Part shown: positions 8,204 through 17,207 of the stretch, one piece after another
Layout of the letters: the number at the start of each line of letters is the position of its first letter
How positions within the stretch are numbered: position 1 is the first letter of the stretch
NCBI RefSeq assembly: GCF_000412185.1
Contig: NZ_ASJA01000004.1
Coordinates: 181,769 to 245,768 of the forward strand
Length of the DNA stretch: 64,000 nt
DNA from: Euryhalocaulis caribicus
GTDB lineage: Bacteria; Pseudomonadota; Alphaproteobacteria; Caulobacterales; Maricaulaceae
Direction of reading: 5' to 3'
Notes under the pieces: generated by a model
What the model was told of the DNA's origin: nothing
The model's input: the letters and a program-made list of their open reading frames with translations, nothing else
Databases searched by the model: none
Program-made: the position numbers and the translations under genes

Positions 8204-11050
8204 ATGCTTATCAGCTATATGGACCTGTCGCTGACGGGGGGATCGTCCAGCGCGTCCAATCTGTTTTATGTCGACTCGATCTCGTCCGAGGGGGTGATTC
8301 CCCTCGTCGCTTTCGACGCGGCCCCGGCGGCGCGAGCGAGCGGAAACGGCCTGGAAGGCCCCTTCCCGTTCCCGGAACATCCCGAGCATGTTCATGGTGA
8401 AAACGAATCCGGATCGACGCCCCCTGTGGCGTCCGGCGACCAGAATATCGATGCGCTGCTGGTGCAGTCCTGGGACACCACGGAGCTGACCTATTCGTTC
8501 CCGACTTCGGCTTCCAACTATCTGTCGCCGACCGGCGGGTACGGCCCGGGAGAAGAGCCCGGCACGTTCGAGACGCTGAATGCCGGCCAGATCGCCGCCT
8601 CGCGCGAGATTTTCGAGATGTACGAGGCGATTTCGGCGCTGAGCTTTACCGAAATCACCGAGACCGACACCGTGCACGCCGACTACCGTCTGGCGGAAAG
8701 CGACCACCCCAATACGGCTTGGGGCTATTATCCGTGGTCCGACGAAAAAGCCGGCGATTCCTGGTTCAACAAGACTTCATACAACACGCCGGATCTGGGT
8801 TCTTTCGCCTATCACACCTTCATTCATGAGCTGGGGCACAATTCCGGCCTGAAGCATGGTCACGAAACCGGCGGCTATGGCGCGATGACGGCGGACCGGG
8901 ATTCCATGGAATTCTCGATCATGACCTACCGCTCCTATGTCGGGCATGATCTTGGCAGCTATAATTACTACACGAACGAGTCCGGCCATTTCGCGCAGAC
9001 GCTGATGATGTACGACATCGCGGCGCTGCAGCATCACTATGGCGCGAATTTCGACACCAATTCCGGCGACACCGTCTATACCTTCTCCACCACAACCGGC
9101 GAAATGCTGGTCGATGGCGTTGGCGTTGGCGCGCCGGTGCAGAATGTCATCTTCCGGACCATCTGGGACGGCGACGGCGTCGATACCTACGACTTCTCAA
9201 ACTATGCGACGAACCTGTCGATCGACCTGGCCCCGGGCGGCTGGAGCGATCTGGATACGGACGGCAATGCGCAGCGCGCCCATACCAACATGTATGGCGA
9301 TCAGAGCATGGACACCCATGCCCGCGCCCATGTCTTCAACGCGCTGCAATATGAAGGCGATTCCCGCTCCCTGATCGAGAATGCCGAGGGCGGATCGGGC
9401 GACGATGTCATCAGCGGCAACAGCGCCGACAATACGCTGTACGGCAATGGCGGCAGCGATACGCTCTATGGCCTTGAAGGCGATGACGTTCTGTTTGGCG
9501 GGACCGGCAATGATTCCCTGTTCGGCGGCGCGGATAATGACACGCTCTATGGCGGCGCGGGCGCGGATGCGCTGAACGGCGGCGACGGCGTTGATACTGT
9601 CAGCTACGCCAATGCGGAGAACTCGGTCGATCTGAACCTCACCACCGGCGGAACGGCCGGCGACGCGGCCGGCGACACCTATGCCGGGATCGAAAATATC
9701 GTCGGCTCGCAATTTGCCGACTTCATCATCGGCGACGACAATAACAACGTCATCTTCGCCGGCGGCAACGCCGCCCCTCCGCCGCTTGGACAAGGCAGCG
9801 ACATCGACGTGATGGCGGGTCCGTCCTCCTTCGATAATATTTACGGCATGGGCGGCGATGACACGCTCTATGGCGCAACGAGCAATGATTTTCTTTATGG
9901 CGGAACGGGCGCTGACCGTCTTTACGGTCTGGGCGGCATGGACACGCTCAACGGCGATGCCGGGGACGATATGCTGTTCGGCGGCGGCGACGGCGATATC
10001 CTGCGTGGCGGCAACGGCGCAGATATCCTGGACGGCGGCGAAGGAACAGACACCGCGGACTATTCCGGCTCCGGCAGCGCGGTCACCGTCAATCTGAATG
10101 CGGGAACCGGTATCGGGGGGCACGCCGAAGGCGACAGTCTTGTCTCCGTCGAAAATATTACGGGCTCGGCTTTTGGCGACTCCCTGTTCGGCGACGACAA
10201 CGCCAACCGGATTGAAGGCGGTTCCGGCAACGACGTAATCCGCGGCGGCGTGGGCGCAGATACGCTCTATGGCAATCTGGGGTCGGACAACATCAAGGGC
10301 GGCGGCGGCAGCGACCGTTTGCAGGGCGGCGACGGCAACGACCGGATGTTTGGCGAAGGCGGCAGCGATTTCATTTATGGCGGCGCCGGGGACGACAAGC
10401 TCTATGGCAATGGCAATGACGATCTGATCCGCGGCGGCAGCGGCGCGGATTTCATCATTGGCGGGTTCGACAATGACACGCTCTATGGCGAAGTCGGCAA
10501 CGACACGATCAATGGCGGCCCGGGCGATGACCAGCTCTTTGGCGGTTCCGGCAGCGATATGCTGCTGGGCGCGGACGGCAGCGACACCCTGTTCGGCGGC
10601 ACGGCCGACGATACGCTCCGCGGCTTCACCGGCGCGGACAGGCTCTATGGCGAAGCTGGCGCGGACAAGCTGCAGGGCGGCGACGGGGATGACCTGATCG
10701 CTGGCGGCGGGGGCCGCGACATCCTGTTCGGCGGCGCCGGGGCGGATACATTCCTGTATCAGTCAGCCCTCGACTCCGGCGCGACCGGCGCCACCCGCGA
10801 CATCATCCGTGACTTTGAAAGCGGCATCGACACCATCGATCTGAGCGGCGTGGACGCCGACACGGTTGCGGCCGACGACCAGGCCTTCACCTTCATCACC
10901 GGCGGATTTTCCGGCACGGCGGGCGAACTGCGCGTCATCGACCAGGGCGGCCGCGCGCTGGTGCAGGGCGACACGGACGGCGACGGCAACGCCGATTTTG
11001 CCATTCTGGTGTTCGGAGACGCGCCGGTGGAGGCCGACTTCGTGTTGTAA
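8204..11050 (+). CDS. Serralysin-like RTX zinc metalloprotease (M10B family)
   Basis: 948 residues from ATG 8204, which has GGAGA eight bases upstream; a GTG at 8165 would add 13 residues but lacks such a site. The zinc site is textbook metzincin: HELGHNSGLKH at about 208-218 (three His ligands, catalytic Glu209), followed by the Met-turn SIMTYRSY near 239. RTX nonapeptides fill roughly 385-860, and the C-terminal module (TRDIIRDFESGIDTIDLSGVD...EADFVL) is nearly the same as in the three upstream genes. Serralysins are zinc- and Ca2+-dependent secreted endoproteases exported by type I systems. This one is much longer than classical serralysins (about 480 residues) because of its extended RTX region. 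No transporter or dedicated inhibitor gene is adjacent. Confidence 0.93.
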   Translation: MLISYMDLSLTGGSSSASNLFYVDSISSEGVIPLVAFDAAPAARASGNGLEGPFPFPEHPEHVHGENESGSTPPVASGDQNIDALLVQSWDTTELTYSFPTSASNYLSPTGGYGPGEEPGTFETLNAGQIAASREIFEMYEAISALSFTEITETDTVHADYRLAESDHPNTAWGYYPWSDEKAGDSWFNKTSYNTPDLGSFAYHTFIHELGHNSGLKHGHETGGYGAMTADRDSMEFSIMTYRSYVGHDLGSYNYYTNESGHFAQTLMMYDIAALQHHYGANFDTNSGDTVYTFSTTTGEMLVDGVGVGAPVQNVIFRTIWDGDGVDTYDFSNYATNLSIDLAPGGWSDLDTDGNAQRAHTNMYGDQSMDTHARAHVFNALQYEGDSRSLIENAEGGSGDDVISGNSADNTLYGNGGSDTLYGLEGDDVLFGGTGNDSLFGGADNDTLYGGAGADALNGGDGVDTVSYANAENSVDLNLTTGGTAGDAAGDTYAGIENIVGSQFADFIIGDDNNNVIFAGGNAAPPPLGQGSDIDVMAGPSSFDNIYGMGGDDTLYGATSNDFLYGGTGADRLYGLGGMDTLNGDAGDDMLFGGGDGDILRGGNGADILDGGEGTDTADYSGSGSAVTVNLNAGTGIGGHAEGDSLVSVENITGSAFGDSLFGDDNANRIEGGSGNDVIRGGVGADTLYGNLGSDNIKGGGGSDRLQGGDGNDRMFGEGGSDFIYGGAGDDKLYGNGNDDLIRGGSGADFIIGGFDNDTLYGEVGNDTINGGPGDDQLFGGSGSDMLLGADGSDTLFGGTADDTLRGFTGADRLYGEAGADKLQGGDGDDLIAGGGGRDILFGGAGADTFLYQSALDSGATGATRDIIRDFESGIDTIDLSGVDADTVAADDQAFTFITGGFSGTAGELRVIDQGGRALVQGDTDGDGNADFAILVFGDAPVEADFVL

Positions 11051-11077
11051 AACCGGTCTGTCTGGCCGACTATCGCA

Positions 11078-11117
11078 ATCCGCGCCGCCCTTGCTAAAAG
11101 GCGGCGCGGATTTTTTT
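11078..11117 (+). terminator. Rho-independent terminator after the metalloprotease
   Basis: The 12-bp stem ATCCGCGCCGCC (11078-11089) / GGCGGCGCGGAT (11100-11111) has a 10-base loop and seven T (11111-11117). It ends the RTX cluster. Confidence 0.95.
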
Positions 11118-11163
11118 CGTCCGTTGTTTGCTCGATACGGCCAGTTCAGGACCCGACCGATTC

Positions 11164-12213
11164 ATGTCGCATCTTTATCTTCACATCGGCATGAACAAGA
11201 CGGGGTCCACCTCGATCCAGCGCACCCTGCAGAGGAATGCCGGCGCGCTCGCCGATGCCGGGTTCCACTATTATGATGACGCGTCCAACCACACCTATCT
11301 GATCCAGTATCTTTTCAAGGAAAAGAAGCACCATATCCGGAGCATGAAAGCCCAGGGGGTCAAGGATCCCGTGGAGATCGACCGGAAATTCGAGAAAGAC
11401 ATAGCCCGTTTCGAAGCCTTCCTGGAGAAACATCGGAACGGCAATGTCATCCTTTCCGGCGAAGCGATAAGCCGCCTCGCCGCGTCCGAAGTCCAAGCCT
11501 TGAAAGCCTGGTTCAGCAAACGTTTCGACCAGATCGACGTCATCGTCTATCTGCGACCGCCCCGCAGCGCGATCGCCAGCATGGCCCAGCAAAGGATCAA
11601 GGGCGGGCAACCTTTTTCGAAAATTTTCGAGATTTTCGGGCGCGTCAATGTCTTGCCTTACCGGGAAGCCATAGAACCCTGGCTGGATTGTTTCGGATCT
11701 AAGAATTTGCATGTCCGCACTTTTGCGCGTGACAAGCTAGTTAATGGAGATGTCGTCGAGGACTTTTTCGCGGCCATCGGCCTTAGCGAAGCGACGCGCG
11801 AGTCTTTGCGCATCTACCGGCTGAACGAGTCTCTATCCCTCACAGGCGTCAAACTCCTGTCTTCCATGAACGAGGAATTCTGGCGTCACGACCACCGTTT
11901 CGGGCTCCATCCTCAACTTTTCAAACCGCTCCAGGACATCGCGGGCCCGAAATTCGGGCTTCCTGATGACTTCATGGACGACCAAGTCGCCAAGCATAAA
12001 GAGGATATCGACTGGGTACGCGAGACGCTGGGTCTGGATCTCCAGGCCAGTGACTCCGAGGTGCGCAACGTGACAGAAGAGTCTCTCTACTCCTTCACGC
12101 CTGACGAGCTGGTGGAGATCCTCCGCGTCCTGGGCCCGGACTGGCTGTTCGATCCGGTCGGCAAGGAGCGGGCGCCGGACAAGAGCGGAACGAGGCCCCC
12201 GGGAAAAGATTGA
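11164..12213 (+). CDS. Sulfotransferase-like protein
   Basis: 349 residues from ATG 11164. The N-terminus MSHLYLHIGMNKTGSTSIQRTL matches the 5'-phosphosulfate (PAPS) binding loop of sulfotransferase-fold proteins (xHxGxxKTGSTxxQ), and VIVYLRPPRSAIASM near 130-144 resembles the 3'-phosphate binding segment (R-x(7)-S). A soluble cytoplasmic enzyme is expected, moving sulfate from PAPS to a sugar or other hydroxyl group. A TTG at 11128 in frame is a poorer start. It sits 66 bp before an AlgI-type O-acyltransferase, so a role in decorating an exported polysaccharide is plausible, but the acceptor is unknown. Confidence 0.75.
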   Translation: MSHLYLHIGMNKTGSTSIQRTLQRNAGALADAGFHYYDDASNHTYLIQYLFKEKKHHIRSMKAQGVKDPVEIDRKFEKDIARFEAFLEKHRNGNVILSGEAISRLAASEVQALKAWFSKRFDQIDVIVYLRPPRSAIASMAQQRIKGGQPFSKIFEIFGRVNVLPYREAIEPWLDCFGSKNLHVRTFARDKLVNGDVVEDFFAAIGLSEATRESLRIYRLNESLSLTGVKLLSSMNEEFWRHDHRFGLHPQLFKPLQDIAGPKFGLPDDFMDDQVAKHKEDIDWVRETLGLDLQASDSEVRNVTEESLYSFTPDELVEILRVLGPDWLFDPVGKERAPDKSGTRPPGKD

Positions 12214-12279
12214 TTGAGCCTGCGATACGCCATGCCATAAGTGGGCCGGGCGTATCGTTTCTCCAGCGCGCGGGGCGGC

Positions 12280-13698
12280 GTGGTTTTTTCCTCGATCGAA
12301 TTCCTGTTTTTCTTTCTGCCTGCGGCCATCGCCGCCTATTTTCTGACCCCGCGGCCGGCGCGGAATTATACCCTGCTGGCCGCCAGCCTGCTGTTCTATA
12401 CGTGGGGCGGCGGCGGTCTCGTCTTTATCCTGCTTGCCTCTATCGGGCTGAATTACTTCTTTGGCCTGCTGGTTGATCGCGGCGCGCACCGGGACCGGCG
12501 GTCCCTTCTGGTTGCCGGCGTCATCCTGTCCGTCCTCAGCAATCTGGCGATTCTGGGATGGTTCAAATACGCCAATTTCGCCGTTGACCAGCTCAATGGT
12601 TTCGGCGGTCTCGTCGGGCTGGAGCCGCGCCCCTGGACCGAGATCATCCTGCCCATCGGGATTTCTTTCTACACCTTCCAGTCGATGTCCTATGTTCTGG
12701 ACATTGCCCGAAAGGAAGCGCGCGCCCTTCGCAACCCGCTGGATTTCGCGGTCTATGTGGCGATGTTTCCGCAATTGGTGGCCGGGCCAATCGTCCGATA
12801 CCACCTTGTCGCGGAAGCGCTGCGTCAGCGCATCACGCGCTGGGACGATTTCGTGGAAGGCGCGCAGCGCTTCGGTCTTGGCCTGTTCAAGAAAGTCGTC
12901 ATCGCCGACAGCTTGGGGCAGATCGCCCAGGCCGTCTTCGATACGCCCGCGCACGATCTGAGCACTCCGGCCGCCTGGCTGGGCGTGGTTGCCTACACCC
13001 TGCAGATCTATTTCGACTTCTCCGCATATTCGGACATGGCGATCGGGCTGGGCCGCATTTTCGGCTTCCGGTTCCCGGAAAATTTCGATCGGCCTTATTC
13101 CGCCCTCACCGTCACCAATTTCTGGCGGCGCTGGCACATGACCCTGACCAACTGGTTCCGGGACTATGTCTATATTCCGCTTGGTGGAAACCGCGCGGGG
13201 GCCGGACGCACCTATCTGAATCTCTGGATCGTCTTCCTGCTGACCGGCCTCTGGCACGGCGCGGCCTGGACCTTCCTGATATGGGGCGTCTATCACGGGG
13301 CCTTGCTGGTGCTTGAGCGTTTGCTCGGCTGGCGCGATGTCGCCCCCTCCCCATGGCGGCGGGCCTTGACGCTGTTCCTTGTGATGATGGGCTGGGTCAT
13401 TTTCCGGGCAGACGGGTTCGATCAGGCGCTTGGCATGTACCGCACCCTGTTCGCGTTCGAATTCGGGGCCACCGCTTTTGCAGTCTCCGACGCCCTCACC
13501 ACGAAGAACGTGCTGATACTGGCGCTTGCGGCGCTTGTCTTCTTCCTTCCGCGCAGCTTCAACGGGCGCAGGTTGCTGGAGAGCCGCACCCGATGGGCCG
13601 ACGCCTGTGCCGGGGCGCTGATGCTCGGGGGCGTTCCACTGGCGCTTCTGTGGGTCATTACAGGCGCGTTTTCCGCTTTCATCTACTTCCAGTTCTAG
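12280..13698 (+). CDS. MBOAT-family O-acyltransferase, AlgI-like
   Basis: 472 residues if started at GTG 12280, giving MVFSSIEFLFFFLPAAIAAYFL, the usual N-terminus of AlgI homologues; the frame is open from GTG 12241 but the extra residues are not family-like. It is a polytopic inner-membrane protein with about ten hydrophobic segments. Family signatures include FSAYSDMAIGLGRIFGF, FWRRWHMTLTNWFRDYVYIPLGGNR and the active-site His block GLWHGAAWTFLIWGVYHG. AlgI homologues pass acetyl groups across the membrane to periplasmic partners that O-acetylate polysaccharides. The next gene, three bases downstream, encodes such a partner. The polysaccharide itself cannot be inferred, since no synthase is nearby. 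Confidence 0.9.
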   Translation: MVFSSIEFLFFFLPAAIAAYFLTPRPARNYTLLAASLLFYTWGGGGLVFILLASIGLNYFFGLLVDRGAHRDRRSLLVAGVILSVLSNLAILGWFKYANFAVDQLNGFGGLVGLEPRPWTEIILPIGISFYTFQSMSYVLDIARKEARALRNPLDFAVYVAMFPQLVAGPIVRYHLVAEALRQRITRWDDFVEGAQRFGLGLFKKVVIADSLGQIAQAVFDTPAHDLSTPAAWLGVVAYTLQIYFDFSAYSDMAIGLGRIFGFRFPENFDRPYSALTVTNFWRRWHMTLTNWFRDYVYIPLGGNRAGAGRTYLNLWIVFLLTGLWHGAAWTFLIWGVYHGALLVLERLLGWRDVAPSPWRRALTLFLVMMGWVIFRADGFDQALGMYRTLFAFEFGATAFAVSDALTTKNVLILALAALVFFLPRSFNGRRLLESRTRWADACAGALMLGGVPLALLWVITGAFSAFIYFQF

Positions 13699-13701
13699 CC
13701 C

Positions 13702-14880
13702 ATGCGCCGCTTCTATCGATCCTTCCTGGTTCTGTTCCTTGTGCTCGCCCTGGCGCTGCTGGGACTGGGCGTATTGTTTCCCGCCGATACGGGCGACCTG
13801 AACCGTCGGCCGGTCCCATATCCCGATGTCCGCGCAGACAGGCTTTTCGATGCGGGATTCTACGCGGATCTGGGCGAAGCGCTTGCGGACCGGATCACGG
13901 CGCGCGCTTTCTGGCGTTCGCTGGACGCCGCCATTGATTACGAGGTGTTGCGCGATACGCCTTCCGACCGGGTCGTCGTGGGCCGTGAAGACTGGCTCTA
14001 TTACCAACCCGCTCTGGATATCGAGCGGCGGCCCCTGTCGGATGCGCAGGAAACCCGCTCGGCCATGCTGTCCATCGCCAGCGCCGCGCCCACTGAGATC
14101 GATTTCTATTTTGCCTTCGCGCCTAACAAGGCGACCATCTATCCCGAATATTTGCCGCGGCGCTATCGGGCCTCCCGCGCCGGGGGCGACCGGAATATCG
14201 ACGCGCTTCGCGCGGCGCTTGCCGACGGCCCCGGGTTTGTTGATCTGTGGTCGCCAATGCGGGAAGCCCGGCGCCAGAACGGCCCGGAGCCATTGGTCTA
14301 TTTCAAAAGGGACACGCACTGGAACGGCTACGGCGCCGCGGTGGCCGCGGAGGCGATCATGGACGCCATCGCCCCCGGCCTTTGGGATTCCAGCGCCATC
14401 CAGCCAACGGACGTTCGGACTGACCAGCAGGATCTGGACAGGATTGCCGGCTTGTGGCGGTCGTTCGAGCGAGAGACCCATTCCGCGGTGCGGGAAGGCG
14501 TGACTCTGGAGACCACGGACATGGCCGCCGATATGGCCGAACTGGTGCATGTTTGGCGCGCCTCAGGCCAGGCCGGGGCGCCGGTCGTGAACCAGAAACT
14601 GGTGGTCATTCACGACAGTTTCGGAACCGCGCTGGAGAGGTTGCTGCCGCCCTATTTCCGCGACACCGCTTTCATCCACATCGATGCGCTGGCGTCACCC
14701 GAAGCGCACATGGCGATCCGGGACGCCGATATCGTAGTCATGCTTCTGGTGGAACGGAAAATCTACAGAATGCGCCCGGGTTCTCCCCTGCCCCCGCGGC
14801 GCAGGTCACGAGAACTCCAGAGCCTGTTGGAAAGCCTGGACACCGCCGGAGCGCCAAAAAGGAAAACGGGCGGACCATAA
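13702..14880 (+). CDS. AlgX/AlgJ-like SGNH-fold O-acetyltransferase partner
   Basis: 392 residues with an N-terminal membrane anchor or signal (FLVLFLVLALALLGLGVLF). Motifs of the AlgX/AlgJ (DHHW-type) family are visible: VVGREDWLYY near 92, FKRDTHWNGYGA near 202 (Asp-His pair) and VIHDSFGTALERLLPPYF near 301, which holds the likely catalytic Ser in a GDS-like context. Members sit in the periplasm and move acetyl groups from an AlgI-type carrier onto glycans. The gene starts 3 bp after the AlgI-like stop, so the two are surely co-transcribed. The acetylated substrate is not identifiable here. Confidence 0.82.
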   Translation: MRRFYRSFLVLFLVLALALLGLGVLFPADTGDLNRRPVPYPDVRADRLFDAGFYADLGEALADRITARAFWRSLDAAIDYEVLRDTPSDRVVVGREDWLYYQPALDIERRPLSDAQETRSAMLSIASAAPTEIDFYFAFAPNKATIYPEYLPRRYRASRAGGDRNIDALRAALADGPGFVDLWSPMREARRQNGPEPLVYFKRDTHWNGYGAAVAAEAIMDAIAPGLWDSSAIQPTDVRTDQQDLDRIAGLWRSFERETHSAVREGVTLETTDMAADMAELVHVWRASGQAGAPVVNQKLVVIHDSFGTALERLLPPYFRDTAFIHIDALASPEAHMAIRDADIVVMLLVERKIYRMRPGSPLPPRRRSRELQSLLESLDTAGAPKRKTGGP

Positions 14881-14902
14881 ATAACGGCCCGCCCGATCCC
14901 TT
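14867..14902. terminator. Probable bidirectional terminator between convergent genes
   Basis: The stem CGGGCGG (14867-14873) / CCGCCCG (14889-14895) spans the stop codon of the AlgX-like gene. A T-rich tail follows on the + strand (CCCTTTTC) and an A-rich lead lies on the left (AAAAAGGAAAA), so it could serve both strands. Confidence 0.5.
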
Positions 14903-14906
14903 TTCT

Positions 14907-15686
14907 CTACAAAACGTCCAGCATGCAGGCGACCAGCGGGTGGCGGACGATGTCTTCCTGGCCCAGCCGGATGACGGAGACGTCCTCAAGCGCGCTGAGA
15001 CGGTCGGCGATATCGCCAAGACCGGACATTTCCGGCAGCAGGTCGCTCTGCTGCGGATCGCCCGTGACCACCATGGTGGAGTGCCAGCCCAGCCGCGTCA
15101 GCAGCATCTTCAACTGGCCGAAGGTGCAGTTCTGCGCCTCGTCGATGACCACGAAGGCGTTGTTCAGCGTGCGGCCGCGCATATAGCCGACCGGCGCGAT
15201 TTCGATCATCCCCTCGCTCATCAGCTGCTTGAGCTTCTTCGGCGACAGGCGGTCGGAGAGCGCGTCGTATAGCGGGCGCAGATACGGGGCCAGCTTGTCT
15301 TCCAGCGCGCCGGGCAGATAACCGATGGATTCCCCGGCCTCGACCGCCGGACGGGAGAGGACGATGCGGCCCACCTCCCCTTTTTCCAGCGCTTCCACCG
15401 CCTTGGCGACGGCCAGATAGGTCTTGCCGGTGCCTGCGGGCCCCAGCGCCATCACAAGGTTACGGGTCTCGATCGCCTTGATCAGCTCCCCCTGCCCCTC
15501 GGACCGGGGTTTTATGTTCTTGGTGTAGCGCTGATCCCTGTTCTTCTCGGCGATCCTGTCGGCCTGATCCGGGTCATAACGGACGTGATCCGGAAACAGC
15601 GCGCGAACTTTCGATTCTTCATCCCGATAGTGGTCGGTGTTGAATTCGCCCTGGTTCATGCGCCGTTTTACGGAACGTTTGGCCAT
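14907..15686 (-). CDS. PhoH-family ATPase
   Basis: 259 residues with a PhoH-type P-loop: Walker A GPAGTGKTYLA near 82-92, LSRPAVEAGESIGYLPG near 113-129 (the conserved PhoH block) and Walker B AFVVIDEAQNCT near 173. PhoH proteins are cytoplasmic RNA-helicase-like ATPases whose cellular job is poorly defined. The N-terminal ~65 residues are charged and lack a KH or PIN domain, so this is the short single-domain type. ATG 15686 has AGGAG eight bases upstream. It is alone on the minus strand, converging with the AlgX-like gene. Confidence 0.88.
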   Translation of the reverse strand: MAKRSVKRRMNQGEFNTDHYRDEESKVRALFPDHVRYDPDQADRIAEKNRDQRYTKNIKPRSEGQGELIKAIETRNLVMALGPAGTGKTYLAVAKAVEALEKGEVGRIVLSRPAVEAGESIGYLPGALEDKLAPYLRPLYDALSDRLSPKKLKQLMSEGMIEIAPVGYMRGRTLNNAFVVIDEAQNCTFGQLKMLLTRLGWHSTMVVTGDPQQSDLLPEMSGLGDIADRLSALEDVSVIRLGQEDIVRHPLVACMLDVL

Positions 15687-15987
15687 CAGGTCATCTCCTA
15701 TGGTCAGGGTTAAGCGTCGCGCCGGCCAGGCGCGTCGCAGGGATTTGGAAGCAGAGTGAAAGAAGGGCTGGTAAGCGGCGGGGCCGCTTTCCGGGCGGGG
15801 TTTGAAGGCCCCATTGACGCAAGCAAGGCGTCAAGATCATGCCCTCGAGCTATCGCCGGCCAAGCCGGCGCGCGGTGGCGACTCGAATTTCCGAATCGCA
15901 CTGTTAGTGTGAGTTTAACCAATGAAAAAAGTCTGACCGCCAGAGACGTAAAAGTTTCATGCGCGATTAAATGGAGGCGTTGCCGAT
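15687..15987. other. Divergent intergenic region, no gene seen
   Basis: 301 bp between phoH-like (minus) and the carbonic anhydrase gene (plus). The frames here code for low-complexity, unlikely proteins. The right half is AT-richer and holds GAnTC sites (GACTC and GAATC near 15883-15898, possible CcrM methylation sites). GGAGG at about 15972 may serve the gene at 15988. No clear operator was found. Confidence 0.5.
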
Positions 15988-16521
15988 ATGCCGCTTTATG
16001 CCCTTGGAGACGATCAGCCGCAGTTGCCCGGGGACGGTTCAGCCTGGGTCGCGCCGGACGCCGCGCTGATCGGGAAGATCATCCTGAAACGCAATGCCAG
16101 CGTCTGGTTCAACGCCGTCTTGCGCGGCGATAACGAGCCCATCGTGATTGGCGAGGACTCCAATGTTCAGGACGGGACGGTCATGCACACGGACATGGGT
16201 TTCCCGCTGACCATCGGCAAAGGCGTCACCATCGGCCACCAGGCCATGCTGCATGGCTGCACCGTGGGCGATTATTCCCTGATCGGGATCGGGGCGACCC
16301 TGCTGAATAATGTGAAGATCGGGAAGAATTGCATTATCGGGGCGCACGCCCTGCTGACCGAGAACAAGGAAATTCCCGATAATTCCCTGGTGGTCGGCGC
16401 GCCGGCGAAAGTCATCCGCACGCTGGATGATGAAACCGCGGAAATGCTGAAAGCCTCCGCCGATCATTACGTGGAAAACGCCCGGCGTTTCGGCGCGGAG
16501 CTGCGCCGGGTGGACGGCTAG
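15988..16521 (+). CDS. Gamma-class carbonic anhydrase family protein
   Basis: 177 residues of left-handed beta-helix hexapeptide repeats (about residues 10-150). The three metal-ligand histidines of the gamma-CA family are in place: MHTDMG, IGHQAML and LHGCTVGD. These proteins are trimers with Zn or Fe sites between subunits and interconvert CO2 and bicarbonate, although several YrdA/PaaY-like members have other or unknown activities. The C-terminal [13 protein letters not shown] is typical. The stop TAG overlaps the stop of the convergent PilZ gene in a shared CTAG. Confidence 0.9.
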   Translation: MPLYALGDDQPQLPGDGSAWVAPDAALIGKIILKRNASVWFNAVLRGDNEPIVIGEDSNVQDGTVMHTDMGFPLTIGKGVTIGHQAMLHGCTVGDYSLIGIGATLLNNVKIGKNCIIGAHALLTENKEIPDNSLVVGAPAKVIRTLDDETAEMLKASADHYVENARRFGAELRRVDG

Positions 16522-17144
16522 GCCGCCTCCGGGCCAGCGTCGCGGGTCCGGGCCTCCGGCGGGTCCAGCTTGATGGCGAACCCGTCCGGCAGATGCCGGG
16601 CCACGACGCCGGAAAGCCGGCCCAGTGAAACTTTCGCATCCACCGGCGGGCGCGTCTCGCTTTGGAACGCCATCCCGGTTGTGGACACGTCAATCAGCTC
16701 GGCGAGAATTTCCTGACCGCCCTCCAGCCCGATGCGGGCGCGGCCCCGGCGCGGCAGGCGCGGCGCGCTGCGGTCATCGCCGATTTCCATGCGCTCCCTG
16801 TTCAGCCGCCAGGTCAGTTCGTCGGCCAGACGTTCGCGTTTGCGCGGACCGGCGCTGAGCCGCACCGCAAACCCGTCCGGGGTTTCACGCGCCACCACGC
16901 CCTCCAGCCGGCCCAGCCCTTCGACATTGACGACGACCCGCGCGCCCTTTTCCAGCAGCCATGCGGCCGTGAAGCGCGCGCCGCCGGGGGAAATATCCTC
17001 CAGCGTGGCGGAATGTTCGGTGCCGTCCGGGGCCAGAAAACGCGCTTTCAGCGGGATTTCCACGCGCTGCCAGCGCCGCGCATCGGCGGCGCCGCGCGCG
17101 GCCACGCGGGCTTTTCGCTTGTCCAGACGAAGGGCATCAGACAT
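16518..17144 (-). CDS. Tandem PilZ-domain protein, predicted c-di-GMP receptor
   Basis: 208 residues from ATG 17144, preceded by GAGGAGA; an ATG six codons upstream (17162) is weaker. There are two PilZ domains, each with both c-di-GMP motifs intact: RRWQR (23-27) with DISPGG (50-55), and RSAPR (125-129) with DVSTTG (152-157). It is soluble, with no membrane segment or catalytic domain. PilZ proteins change conformation on binding c-di-GMP and act on motility, adhesion or polysaccharide targets; the partner here is unknown. A perfect TTAA-N7-TTAA box 49 bp upstream suggests CtrA control. Confidence 0.85.
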   Translation of the reverse strand: MSDALRLDKRKARVAARGAADARRWQRVEIPLKARFLAPDGTEHSATLEDISPGGARFTAAWLLEKGARVVVNVEGLGRLEGVVARETPDGFAVRLSAGPRKRERLADELTWRLNRERMEIGDDRSAPRLPRRGRARIGLEGGQEILAELIDVSTTGMAFQSETRPPVDAKVSLGRLSGVVARHLPDGFAIKLDPPEARTRDAGPEAA

Positions 17145-17192
17145 GGGTCTCCTCGCTCCCATGACGGGAGCTTGGAGACTAGCGGCATCGTT

Positions 17193-17207
17193 TTAAGAAC
17201 TTTTTAA
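17193..17207 (-). promoter_or_regulatory. CtrA-type box upstream of the PilZ gene
   Basis: TTAA-GAACTTT-TTAA (17193-17207) is a perfect match to the CtrA half-site pair with 7-bp spacing. It lies 49 bp before the PilZ start, almost the same distance as the fliQ box, and covers the stop codon of the upstream PAS gene. It lacks the extra C of the usual TTAAC. Confidence 0.5.

Noticed and set aside
11833..14550. Minus-strand open frame of 905 codons
   Set aside because: It runs antisense through three well-supported genes (sulfotransferase-like, AlgI-like, AlgX-like) and has an implausible Gln/Gly/Arg/Pro-rich composition.
15710..15922. 70-codon minus-strand frame upstream of phoH-like gene
   Set aside because: No family resemblance, no ribosome binding site and rich in Pro/Ala; treated as noncoding.
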